Assembly (NCBI RefSeq): GCF_023702635.1
Contig: NZ_CP098455.1
Span: forward strand, 1,054,001 to 1,118,000
Source: Spongiibacter taiwanensis
GTDB taxonomy: Bacteria > Pseudomonadota > Gammaproteobacteria > Pseudomonadales > Spongiibacteraceae
Reading direction: 5' to 3'
Length of the DNA stretch: 64,000 nt
Position numbers and translations under genes: made by a program. This document shows, one piece after another, positions 1 to 7,734 of the stretch; the first letter of the stretch is position 1, and every line of letters begins with the position of its first letter. Below the pieces are notes generated by a model. It was not told the origin of the DNA, ran no database searches, and worked only from the letters and a program-made list of their open reading frames with translations.

Positions 1-1435
1 CGCTGAGTGGCATCTCGGCAGCCAGCTCTGCCAGCGCCGGGCCGCGAAAATCCACCACAAACTGACGCTTTTGGGCGAGGCTGCGGGCATTGCCATCGTG
101 GAAATGGGCCCGCCCCACCCGGGTTCGAATGACCTTGGCCAGATGATGATCTACCGGTGCGCTGTCAACGCTGGTCAGCAGGTAGGCAAAGTCACGCGGC
201 TCACCGGCTTTGATCGGGGATTCCGGCACCCAGTACGCCACAATATTGTCGTTAGTCTCGGTGTCCGTGGGTATTTCTACCAGTTCTACCCGCCCCTTCC
301 CCCAGCTTGCCGCGGGGTTGATCCAATAGCCGGGGCGGCGCTCGTAGGCCAAGCCGGTGTCCTGGTAGTGATCAAATTGCCGATCGCGCTGCATTAAACC
401 AAAACCGCGGGGATTCTCATCCTGAAAGGAAACGACCCGCAGCGCATCGGGATTGCTGAGGGGGCGCCAGATCCATTCGCCGCCGGCCGTGGCCATCAAC
501 AAGCCATCGGAGTCGTGCACCTCGGGGCGAAAATCGTCGATAAAACGGCTGTTGTTTTCGCCGTGGTGAAACATACTGGTCAATGGGGCAATGCCCAGTT
601 TTCGAATATCCTTGCGGGCAAACAGGCGCATTTCCACCTTCATCGACGTGGGCAAATCCGGTGACACGTGAAAGCGGAAGGCCCCCGCCACCGAGGGGCT
701 GTCCAGCAAGGCAATGACCGTCAGCCGGGTTTCTTCTGGACCGGGCTTGATCAGCCAGAATTCCTTGAAATGGGGAAATTCCTCGCCCTGGCTGTCGGCA
801 GTGTTAATGGCCAGGCCCCGAGCCGATAGGCCATAAACCTGGTCCGGCCCCACCAGGCGGAAGTAAGACGCCCCCTGAAACACCAACAGCTCGTCTTTGT
901 AGTCCGGCCGATTCAAGGGGTAATGCACCCGGAATCCACCAAACCCCAGCGCCTCCGACAGACTCTCCGGCGCCGGCAGGCCCTCGGCTTCATAGCGAAA
1001 CTGGGTCGGATCAAAGCGCAGCGGCTCGCGCCCGCCATTGCGGTTGATGATGTGTACATCTACCGGCTGCCGATACAGAAAACCGGGAGGCAGCAATTGG
1101 ACCTCAAACAGCGATTCACCCCGCCACAGGGCGGCCTCCTGCTTGAAGCGAATGGCCCGGTATTGATCAAAGGTGAGCTCGGCCAGAGCAGGCGGCGCCT
1201 CCTGCGGTGGCACGTAGTCTTCCGCGGCCAGCGCCTTGGCCTGGGCTACCACGCTATCGAACAAGACTTTAGCGTTGGTTTCGGATTGGGTGGTGCTCTG
1301 GGCATGACCTGGCGCCGCCGCCAAACAGACCACCACTGCCACCAAGGCCAATATGGCACCGGCGGGCAAACGACGGAGCCGCGTCAATGAAACAGGTAAA
1401 AGTGTGGGTGAGACAAGTTGCGTGTCAGAATCCAT
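1..1435 (-). CDS. opgG: OpgG/MdoG periplasmic glucan biosynthesis protein (3' end outside window)
   Basis: OpgG acts in the periplasm in building osmoregulated periplasmic glucans, usually with the membrane glucosyltransferase OpgH. Reading the minus strand from ATG at 1435 gives about 478 uninterrupted codons running off the left edge. An N-terminal hydrophobic stretch ending in APGHA-QS looks like a Sec signal peptide. Family segments include FGGFRVHYPLN, SYFRLVG, GPEETRLTVIALLD, LTSMFHHGENN and GWIWRPLSNP-like EWIWRPLSNP. The E. coli protein is about 511 residues, so only roughly the last 30 are missing. Its usual partner opgH would lie further left, outside the window. The N-terminal extension before the hydrophobic core is longer than a typical signal peptide. 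Confidence 0.93.
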   Translation of the reverse strand, partial: MDSDTQLVSPTLLPVSLTRLRRLPAGAILALVAVVVCLAAAPGHAQSTTQSETNAKVLFDSVVAQAKALAAEDYVPPQEAPPALAELTFDQYRAIRFKQEAALWRGESLFEVQLLPPGFLYRQPVDVHIINRNGGREPLRFDPTQFRYEAEGLPAPESLSEALGFGGFRVHYPLNRPDYKDELLVFQGASYFRLVGPDQVYGLSARGLAINTADSQGEEFPHFKEFWLIKPGPEETRLTVIALLDSPSVAGAFRFHVSPDLPTSMKVEMRLFARKDIRKLGIAPLTSMFHHGENNSRFIDDFRPEVHDSDGLLMATAGGEWIWRPLSNPDALRVVSFQDENPRGFGLMQRDRQFDHYQDTGLAYERRPGYWINPAASWGKGRVELVEIPTDTETNDNIVAYWVPESPIKAGEPRDFAYLLTSVDSAPVDHHLAKVIRTRVGRAHFHDGNARSLAQKRQFVVDFRGPALAELAAEMPLS

Positions 1436-1698
1436 GCTCCGGGAGCCCTCCCCTACGTTCAAAATACCGGGGTAAAACGATGTCCAGAAAACGCTGACCA
1501 GAAAAAAACGTCCAGCAGTAAGGGCTTCGACGGCGGCTGCAACGATTAATTCAATGGCCGGGAAAAAATGGCGGAGAAAAACCGCATCACCAGCGATGGC
1601 GCTGCGGATTCAATCGGGCAGAAATCACCACAGTAGGGTGATGAAACGGGGAAAATCAAAGTCAGAAAGCGCCTGCGCAACCCATCCCCGCTACAGAA

Positions 1699-2787
1699 TC
1701 AGCGCGGCTCCAGGCGCAGCAGCTTGCCCCGGGGATGATCAGTGAGCAGATACAACAGGCCATCGGGACCTTGAACAACATCGCGCACTCGCTGCCCCAC
1801 CTCGCCTTCATACAGCCGCTCCTCCGCGACAATACGCTGCCCATCGAGGGTCAGCCGGGCAAGAAACATAAATTTCAGCGAGCCGACAAATAAACTGCCC
1901 TGCCATTGCGGATAAGCGTCGCCGTGATAAAACGTCATTCCAGAGGGCGCGATGGAGGGCACCCAATAGTGCTGCGGCTGGGCAAGGCCCTCGCGCTCGG
2001 TGCCAATACCGATCTTGCCGCCGCCGTATCGCTCGCCATAGGTGATAATGGGCCACCCATAGTTCACGCCAGCCCGGGTCAAGTTGACTTCGTCGCCACC
2101 CTGGGGGCCGTGCTCCACCGTCCACAAAGCGCCGCTGGTTGGATGGATCGCCGCTCCCTGCACATTGCGATGCCCCAGGCTCCAGATTTCGGGCAGGGCA
2201 CCCTCTTGTTCAACGAAGGGATTGTCCTCGGGCACACGACCGTCAGGCCAGATGCGAACGACTTTACCGTGGTGGTTATCCAGGGTTTGGGCATCGGCAC
2301 TGGCGCGCTGGCGATCACCGAGGGTAATAAACAGACTGCCATCCGGCGCAAATGCTAGGCGCGAGCCAAAATGGCCTTGGGAGGGAAATTTGGGCGACTG
2401 GCGAAAAATCACCTCCAGATCGCGCAGGCCCTCACCCGCCAGTTTTGCCCGGGCCACCGCCGTGGAGTTTTCGCCCCGGCGCGGCCCCGGCTCGGAATAA
2501 CTGAAGTAAATCCATTCTCCCCGCACGGCAACATCAAGCAGCCCACCCTGGCCACCCACAGCAATTTCCGGCAAGCCTTGCAACGGCGCACTCACGCTGG
2601 CGCCATCAACGATCCGCAAGGCACCGCCGCGCTCACTCACCAGAATCCGACCATCCTCAAGAAAGCCCATGCCCCAGGGATGCGCTAAGCCACTGGCAAC
2701 GGTGACGAGTTTAGGCGCAGCGGCATTTCCGCAGCTCGCGCCGCCGAGGAACAGGATCAAAATGAGGGTAATCCAACGAGAGCTCAT
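1699..2787 (-). CDS. PQQ-dependent aldose sugar dehydrogenase (YliI/Asd type)
   Basis: This is a periplasmic soluble aldose dehydrogenase of the glucose/sorbosone dehydrogenase family (six-bladed beta propeller using PQQ and Ca2+). The 362-residue product starts at ATG 2787, chosen because it opens directly into a hydrophobic signal segment; a longer upstream frame lacks such a start. Family segments are SGLAHPWGMGFLEDG, VSERGG, QGGLLDVA, SQGHFGSRLAF, SLGHRNVQG, VEHGPQGGDEVN, NYGWPIITYG and APSGMTFYHG; the conserved His and Arg in LGHRN and the propeller Asp/Glu ligands are present. A Cys follows the signal segment (GGASC) but the -3 residue is not a good lipobox match. The physiological sugar cannot be read from sequence. 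It is transcribed towards opgG. Confidence 0.9.
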   Translation of the reverse strand: MSSRWITLILILFLGGASCGNAAAPKLVTVASGLAHPWGMGFLEDGRILVSERGGALRIVDGASVSAPLQGLPEIAVGGQGGLLDVAVRGEWIYFSYSEPGPRRGENSTAVARAKLAGEGLRDLEVIFRQSPKFPSQGHFGSRLAFAPDGSLFITLGDRQRASADAQTLDNHHGKVVRIWPDGRVPEDNPFVEQEGALPEIWSLGHRNVQGAAIHPTSGALWTVEHGPQGGDEVNLTRAGVNYGWPIITYGERYGGGKIGIGTEREGLAQPQHYWVPSIAPSGMTFYHGDAYPQWQGSLFVGSLKFMFLARLTLDGQRIVAEERLYEGEVGQRVRDVVQGPDGLLYLLTDHPRGKLLRLEPR

Positions 2788-2913
2788 GGCAGATTCCAGA
2801 TCAATGTGAATCGATGATGACGCATTGCCTGCCATAGTGGACCAGTCGGTGAGGCAATGCCAACGATCGGCCCCACCCACCAGCACAGCTATCAGCATTG
2901 CCGGAAGCCGGCC

Positions 2914-3384
2914 TTACTCTACCGTCTCAAAATCAGTTCGCACCGTGCGGCCATCGCCGTCTGCCCGGAGATATTGCTTGCTGTCGACCCAGCCGGCATC
3001 GGTGTAAAAACCCCAGCGACGCACTTTGGGTCCGGTGATAAACAAGGTGAGGCTGTCATTGCTGCGCAGCAACAGCCGATGGGGGGAGCGGCCCATTCGG
3101 AAGGTCAAACTGCCGGTTTGCAGCGTGCGCGACCGGCTGCGGAGCTGCTCAAAAATTTCGCCGCGCAACACCAGCGAGCCATTGAACAGCCAAGGGTGAT
3201 CGTGGAGATTTTCGTCGGGGTCGTTGCCCTCCACATGGTGAAGGTAAACGTTGAACAGACGATTGCGGGGGATGACGTACCAGCGCGTCAGGTAATGGGT
3301 ACCAATGACTTTGGCGGGCGCCTGTTCACAAATCCGATCGGCCATTTGGCGCGCTCGCGCCAACAAGAAACCCGGTAACTGCAT
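2914..3384 (-). CDS. Small cupin-like protein of unknown function
   Basis: The 156-residue product has no signal peptide or membrane segment. It carries a compact cupin-type pattern: LTRWYVIPRNRLFNVYLHHV, then LHDHPW, then a Gly-containing strand LVLRGEIFEQL and a later PHRLLL, which could supply histidines for a mononuclear metal site. Similar short proteins occur scattered in gammaproteobacteria and phages without assigned function. It lies between the sugar dehydrogenase and the RlpA-like gene on the same strand but with gaps, so co-transcription is not certain. The start ATG at 3384 has only a weak upstream purine stretch. I infer a beta-barrel metal-binding fold; no reaction can be named. 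Confidence 0.7.
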   Translation of the reverse strand: MQLPGFLLARARQMADRICEQAPAKVIGTHYLTRWYVIPRNRLFNVYLHHVEGNDPDENLHDHPWLFNGSLVLRGEIFEQLRSRSRTLQTGSLTFRMGRSPHRLLLRSNDSLTLFITGPKVRRWGFYTDAGWVDSKQYLRADGDGRTVRTDFETVE

Positions 3385-3519
3385 TGCCCTAACGTGTGCT
3401 CCTCAACAGATCTTTCTGTGGCCGCCGAGATAGACTGCCGGCGGCAACCTGGCCGGTCACCCGGCAAGGAGCGAGACTTTACCAGCAAATGCCCCCCGAA
3501 GCATCCGGGACATCCGCAG

Positions 3520-3900
3520 TCAGTGCAACACCTCCACCGACACCGGCACCAAGCCCAGGCGCAGGTCGGCGATTTCCGCAAAGGCCGCTTTTGACAGGTC
3601 GATAATGCGCCCGCGGACAAAGGGCCCCCGGTCGTTAATCCGGACTACCACACTGCGACCGTTATTTAGATTGGTCACCCGAACCTTGCTGCCAAATTGC
3701 AGCGTGCGGTGGGAGGCCGTCATTGCCTGCTGATCAAACACCTCGCCACTGGCAGTCTGTCGGCCATGGTATTTCTGGGCGTAAAAGGACGCGGTGCCGC
3801 GCTCAAGCGCACCACCTGAGACGCTTTCTGTGCTGGCACAAGCGGCCAGCACCAGAGGCAAAGCGACGCTGATCAATAAAAGAAATTTGCGGGATACCAT
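3520..3900 (-). CDS. RlpA-like double-psi beta-barrel lipoprotein
   Basis: The 126-residue product is a short RlpA family protein. The start at 3900 places a classic lipoprotein signal (LVLAAC) at the N-terminus. The double-psi beta-barrel domain follows with GTASFYAQKYHGRQTASGE, ASHRTLQFGSKVRVTN and VVVRINDRGPF, and the family's acidic and His active-site candidates (E in SGE, H in ASHR, D in NDRGP) are kept. Full-length RlpA enzymes have an additional C-terminal SPOR domain that targets septal glycan; this protein ends right after the barrel, so septal localisation by SPOR is not expected. It may be a lytic transglycosylase on naked glycan strands, or only a structural homologue. Confidence 0.85.
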   Translation of the reverse strand: MVSRKFLLLISVALPLVLAACASTESVSGGALERGTASFYAQKYHGRQTASGEVFDQQAMTASHRTLQFGSKVRVTNLNNGRSVVVRINDRGPFVRGRIIDLSKAAFAEIADLRLGLVPVSVEVLH

Positions 3901-3970
3901 CATCGTAAGAACGCGCGAAACAGAGCTTGCATTGGCAACCGCGGCCGCCAAAAGTTCCGCAACCCCGGAG

Positions 3971-4237
3971 TTAGACGCCGATGCTGGCCAGTTTCACCAT
4001 AATGTCTTTGAGAATGCCCGCGGTGGTGGGATGTTCGGCTTCGAAGTGCGACATCATTTCATCGACCCGGTCCTGCAAGCTGGTATCTTCCAATACAAAT
4101 TGGGCGCCGCTGCCCAATTCCCGGTCAATATCGTCAATCAACGCATGTAACTTGGCCCGATTGGCATCATCGACGGCCAGACTGTCCACTTCGCGCTGCA
4201 AGCGCTGCAATTGCTCGTGAAGGTGTTTTGGGTCCAT
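3971..4237 (-). CDS. DUF4404 family small protein
   Basis: This 88-residue, probably cytosolic, helical protein matches DUF4404 in its length, its opening LHEQLQRLQREVDSL and its ending with a conserved AEHPTTAGILKDIMVKLASIGV-like segment. No catalytic motif is visible; the acidic and leucine-rich composition suggests a coiled or bundled helical fold. Function is unknown. It stands alone between the RlpA-like and Fur-box-controlled genes, with about 70-80 bp on each side. Confidence 0.8.
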   Translation of the reverse strand: MDPKHLHEQLQRLQREVDSLAVDDANRAKLHALIDDIDRELGSGAQFVLEDTSLQDRVDEMMSHFEAEHPTTAGILKDIMVKLASIGV

Positions 4238-4316
4238 TGCGACTCTCCAGCAGATACCACCTACAGCTTAGCACTGAATCGCGGCGAATCTACACCAACC
4301 AGATCGACCCCGGGCC

Positions 4317-4793
4317 TCAGTGATAACAGCGCTGCAACAGCCGGCGACTTTCCCGCTGGCAGTGCTCGAAGGCATCCCGATTCCCCTCTTCTTCATAAAA
4401 CCGCCCCAGCATCTGCAAGGAGAATTCCACATTGCGCTGTAACGGCAGCGCCCTGCCATCCGGGCTGCGCAGTACCTTGAGCAGGCGATGATGGACCGCC
4501 AGAAGGCAATGCTGCTGCAGGTCAGTGTTGCCAGTATTGGCAAAACACTCGGCGAGAAAGTGGCCCGACACCATAAAGCGGTCCAACGAGGTCAGGCTTG
4601 GCACCCGCTCCGAGGTCAACAATAAATCGCTGAGTTCAAAGCTACACCCCAGATACCGCACGGCCATACGCCACTCCCGCTCGGCAAAGGCGCGGCGCCC
4701 CGCCGCCATCCACTCATCCCAGCGCGCTTGAGCGACACTGGCGTCCTGGGCCAACTGTTGGCGGTGGGCCGAACAGAGAAATTGAAATGCCAT
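4317..4793 (-). CDS. Putative Fur-regulated helical-repeat protein, function unknown
   Basis: The 158-residue protein has no signal peptide and consists of paired amphipathic helices (WDEWMAAGRRAFAEREWRMAVRYLGCSFE, then SLDRFMVSGHFLAECFANTGN), a TPR-like arrangement, with six Cys and many His and Arg. A good ribosome binding site (AAGGAA) precedes ATG 4793. A Fur-box-like sequence lies about 100 bp upstream, suggesting expression under iron limitation. Fur-controlled genes next to sodA and fumC in Pseudomonas include a small protein of about this size, but I cannot establish homology and neither partner is nearby here. The role remains open. Confidence 0.65.
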   Translation of the reverse strand: MAFQFLCSAHRQQLAQDASVAQARWDEWMAAGRRAFAEREWRMAVRYLGCSFELSDLLLTSERVPSLTSLDRFMVSGHFLAECFANTGNTDLQQHCLLAVHHRLLKVLRSPDGRALPLQRNVEFSLQMLGRFYEEEGNRDAFEHCQRESRRLLQRCYH

Positions 4794-4895
4794 GTTGAAT
4801 TCCTTCCCATGATAGCGCTTTGGTTATTCGCACCCACCGCCCGCTGCGTATCAGCGCATCACATTGAGCAGAGGATTCGACCAGCATTATTAAAT

Positions 4896-4914
4896 GATAA
4901 TGATTCTCATTTGT
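4896..4914 (-). promoter_or_regulatory. Putative Fur box upstream of the 158-residue gene
   Basis: GATAATGATTCTCATTTGT matches the 19-bp Fur consensus at 14 of 19 positions, including the whole GATAATGAT left half and CATT of the right half. It lies in the promoter region of the gene read leftward from 4793. The rightward mscS start is over 250 bp away, so the leftward gene is the likelier target. Confidence 0.7.
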
Positions 4915-5135
4915 AAAGCTATTATTTGAATTCACTTCTCAGACTGCACGCTTCGACCGAGACCACCCGAAGTGGTTCAGCAACGTCGGTGAGTAACATG
5001 AAATTTGTGATCTAGGGATCACCAAGGCCACGACAACGCGAAAACGTCACGCTGTTATTCGCTAGCGGCGCTCCCTCGGATCACAAAAGCGGCTTAATTG
5101 CCCGCTTCAGCTGTAATCCAACAGATAGGGCTGTT

Positions 5136-5141
5136 TATAAT
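5136..5141 (+). promoter_or_regulatory. Likely -10 element of the mscS promoter
   Basis: A perfect TATAAT hexamer lies 33 bp before the MscS start codon. No convincing -35 hexamer is seen at 16-18 bp spacing, so only the -10 is claimed. Confidence 0.45.
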
Positions 5142-5174
5142 TGCCGACTCCGTTTGAAGGAATGAGGAAGCAGC

Positions 5175-5993
5175 ATGGATTTCCAGGCAATAATCGATCA
5201 GTACGGCCCCGAGGCCAGTGCCGTGGCATTGCGCATCGCCGGCGCACTGGCCATTGTCCTGGTGGGTTTCTGGGTGGCCAAATTGGCATCTGGCCTACTA
5301 AACAAGACCCTGAACAAGCGTGGCTTTGACCCCACCCTGACCAACTTCATCAGCAAATTGATTTTCACCATCGCCATTGCGGTGGCCATCATTCCCGCCC
5401 TGGCCCATGTTGGTGTGCAGACAGCATCCGTCATTGCCGCCCTCGGCGCAGCGGGCTTGGCAGTTGGCCTGGCGCTGCAGGGATCCTTGTCCAACTTCGC
5501 CGCCGGCGTATTGATTATTGCCTTCCGCCCCTGCCGGGTTGGCGACTGGGTTGAGGCCGGCGGCTGCTCCGGCACCGTGGAAAGCATCAGCCTGTTTTCC
5601 ACCACCCTGCTCACGGGTGATTACAAGCGCATTATGATCCCTAACTCAAAGGTGATGGCGGGACCGGTGACCAACTACAGTGTCATGCCCCGGCGACGCA
5701 TTGACCTGGTGGTCAGCATTTCCTACGGTTCCGACATGCAAAAAGCCAAGGACATACTGCAGCGCTTGGTGGACGCCGATGAGCGCATCATGAAAGATCC
5801 AGCACCGACCATTAAAGTCAACGAAATGGCACAATCCTCCATCGACCTCATCTGCCGCCCCTGGGTCGCCACTGGGGATTACTGGCCAACACGCTGGCAG
5901 CTTGTTGAAGACATCAAGCGAACCTTCGATGCCGAAGGCATTGAAATTCCATTCCCACAAATGGATGTTCACTTTTACAAAACCGCCGAATAA
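5175..5993 (+). CDS. mscS: Small-conductance mechanosensitive channel MscS
   Basis: MscS is an inner-membrane heptameric channel that opens under membrane tension and releases solutes on hypo-osmotic shock. The 272-residue product has the minimal MscS layout: three N-terminal membrane helices (about residues 15-42, 60-82 and 88-118), the third being the Gly/Ala-rich pore helix (AALGAAGLAVGLALQGSLSN), then the beta domain with FRPCRVGDWVE and IMIPNSKVM, and a C-terminal alpha/beta cage ending IPFPQMDVHF. RBS and length fit E. coli MscS (286 residues). It is monocistronic, consistent with a stand-alone osmotic safety valve. Confidence 0.95.
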   Translation: MDFQAIIDQYGPEASAVALRIAGALAIVLVGFWVAKLASGLLNKTLNKRGFDPTLTNFISKLIFTIAIAVAIIPALAHVGVQTASVIAALGAAGLAVGLALQGSLSNFAAGVLIIAFRPCRVGDWVEAGGCSGTVESISLFSTTLLTGDYKRIMIPNSKVMAGPVTNYSVMPRRRIDLVVSISYGSDMQKAKDILQRLVDADERIMKDPAPTIKVNEMAQSSIDLICRPWVATGDYWPTRWQLVEDIKRTFDAEGIEIPFPQMDVHFYKTAE

Positions 5994-6082
5994 CCCATCC
6001 CCGTACAAGTCGGGTGGCGGGTCACCGACCGGCCACCCCCGCCGACTTTTTACTTGTTAACGCACCAAATGAAGGGAGTAAC

Positions 6083-6805
6083 ATGAAAACTTATCTCGCC
6101 GCGGCATCGATCGCTCTTATCTCTGCCAACGCCCTCGCGCAAGAGCCCCCCAAATTGTGGAAGGGCGACGTTCAATTCGGCTACAACCAGACCGAAGGCA
6201 ACACCGACGAGAAGAATGTGTTTGGCAAAGTCGATGCGAAGCGCAAGAACGGCAGCTGGACCTATGATGTCCACGCCGATGGCCAAAACAACCAAAGCGA
6301 TGGCGAGCGCTCGGCAGAAGCCTACTTCGTCTCCAACCGGCTGGCCTATGATTTCAGCGAATTCAACTACACCTTTGGATACGCCGGCGTGGACAAGGAC
6401 CGCTTCAGCGGTTACCGCTACCAGGCAACCCTGGCGGGCGGTTATGGTCGACGCATTTTTAAAACCAGCAATTTCACCTGGGACGCCGAAGTAGGCCCCG
6501 GTGTGCGGGTCAGTGAATACGACGCCGCCAGCGACGATGGTGATGGCCAGGTTACCGAAGCCATTTTGCGTCTCTCTACCGAGCTGGAATACGCGCTGTC
6601 AGAAACGGCAAGCCTGACCCAACTGCTCAGCGTGGAGTCCGGCGACGAAAATACCGTGACCAAATCTACCACTGCCCTGAAAACCAAAATCGTCGGCGGC
6701 TTTGGCTTGAGCATTAGTTACATCATGGAGTACAACCAAACCGTACCTCAGGAAACCGTTCATCTGGACCGTCAGACGGCCGTTACCCTGGTGTATAGCT
6801 TCTAA
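6083..6805 (+). CDS. DUF481 outer-membrane protein (YdiY-like)
   Basis: The 240-residue product begins with a clear signal peptide (MKTYLAAASIALISANALA) and continues as alternating hydrophobic/polar strands ending in the aromatic VTLVYSF, typical of an outer-membrane beta barrel. Family features are WKGDVQFGYNQTEGNTDE near the mature N-terminus, SNRLAYDF and GYGRRIF. DUF481 members are salt- or osmotic-stress-linked in enterobacteria but their cargo, if any, is unknown. The start at 6083 is chosen over an earlier in-frame ATG because of the signal peptide and the GAAGGGAG ribosome binding site. Confidence 0.88.
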   Translation: MKTYLAAASIALISANALAQEPPKLWKGDVQFGYNQTEGNTDEKNVFGKVDAKRKNGSWTYDVHADGQNNQSDGERSAEAYFVSNRLAYDFSEFNYTFGYAGVDKDRFSGYRYQATLAGGYGRRIFKTSNFTWDAEVGPGVRVSEYDAASDDGDGQVTEAILRLSTELEYALSETASLTQLLSVESGDENTVTKSTTALKTKIVGGFGLSISYIMEYNQTVPQETVHLDRQTAVTLVYSF

Positions 6806-6841
6806 GCTTTGCACCTCGAGGAAACTCGCAAGATCAGAGAG

Positions 6842-6864
6842 AGGCACCGCAAGGTGCCTTTTTT
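6842..6864 (+). terminator. Rho-independent terminator after the DUF481 gene
   Basis: A 7-bp stem (AGGCACC / GGTGCCT) closes a GCAA tetraloop and is followed by six Ts, 36 bp after the DUF481 stop codon. Confidence 0.9.
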
Positions 6865-7022
6865 GTTGGTGACAAATCTGGGCTGCTATTCAGTGCCGAC
6901 AAAGCGACAACCCGCCTTGTTTTTTCCAGAACCTTGGGTCTTCCAGAACATCACCCAGGCCGGTTGCATTCGCCGCTGCCTCAGGCTAAAACAGAGTCAG
7001 AACCTACTTTGCCGAGGTCGAT

Positions 7023-7337
7023 GTGACAGATAGTAAAAATAACTTTCACAGTTTCGCCGAGTTTTACCCCTACTACCTCCGCGAGCATCAACACCCCACC
7101 TGTCGGCGCCTGCACTTGCTGGGCAGTCTGCTTGTGGTCGCGACGCTGATCTGGGCCCTGCTCAGTGCAAGCCCGATGCTGCTATGGGCTCTGCCAGTCA
7201 TTGGCTACGGCTTCGCCTGGGTAGGCCATTTTTTCTTCGAGAAAAACAGACCAGCCACCTTTCGCCACCCGCTGTACAGTTTCATCGGCGATTGGGTCAT
7301 GGCCAAAGATATGCTGACCGGTCGCCTCCCCTTGTGA
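7023..7337 (+). CDS. Mpo1/DUF962 family membrane protein
   Basis: The 104-residue product belongs to the DUF962/Mpo1 family, whose yeast member is an Fe(II) dioxygenase acting on 2-hydroxy fatty acids. The bacterial role is not settled. It has two membrane spans (about residues 28-48 and 50-70) and the family histidines in YLREHQHPTCRRLHLLGS and GHFFFEKNRPATFRHPLYS. The start is GTG 7023, preceded by GAGG; the ATG two bases upstream is out of frame and immediately stopped. It is followed after 22 bp by a second small membrane protein gene. Confidence 0.85.
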   Translation: MTDSKNNFHSFAEFYPYYLREHQHPTCRRLHLLGSLLVVATLIWALLSASPMLLWALPVIGYGFAWVGHFFFEKNRPATFRHPLYSFIGDWVMAKDMLTGRLPL

Positions 7338-7359
7338 ATCGAACCGACGGAGAACGCCG

Positions 7360-7608
7360 ATGACAATGGATATACTCACCAGCGTCCTCGGCGGGTGCAG
7401 CCTCATCAATGGCGCGCTGTTGCTCATCAGCAGCCTCTACCTCCATTTGGCGGGCGATTCAGCCTATCGAATTCAACGATCTTTGTTCCCGGTCAGCCGT
7501 GAGCAATTCTCGATGACCGCCTACCGCTTTCTCGGCTTATACAAGCTGCTGTGGATATTCTTTAACGTAGTGCCTTACGTAAGCCTGAAATGGGTTGCTA
7601 TCAGCTAG
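7360..7608 (+). CDS. Small membrane protein, DUF6868-like
   Basis: This 82-residue protein has two hydrophobic helices (about residues 8-28 and 55-78) separated by a polar segment containing AYRIQRSLFPVSREQF. The layout and the NxVPYxxLK ending resemble DUF6868 proteins; that assignment is from memory of the family. No catalytic residues are apparent. It probably shares a transcript with the Mpo1-like gene just upstream. Confidence 0.65.
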   Translation: MTMDILTSVLGGCSLINGALLLISSLYLHLAGDSAYRIQRSLFPVSREQFSMTAYRFLGLYKLLWIFFNVVPYVSLKWVAIS

Positions 7609-7734
7609 CGCCAGTAACCCGCATCAGCGAATCACCCAGCATCGCAACCCTAAGCGCCAGGTGAGTCGCCTTGCCTCACCCGCAAGCATTGTTTACAGTC
7701 CCCGCCCGCCTTCCCGACAAGCTAGAGAAACCCT

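Noticed and set aside
7609-7734. Cobalamin riboswitch before cobB
   Set aside because: No B12-box sequence or suitable fold could be recognised in this 126-bp region.
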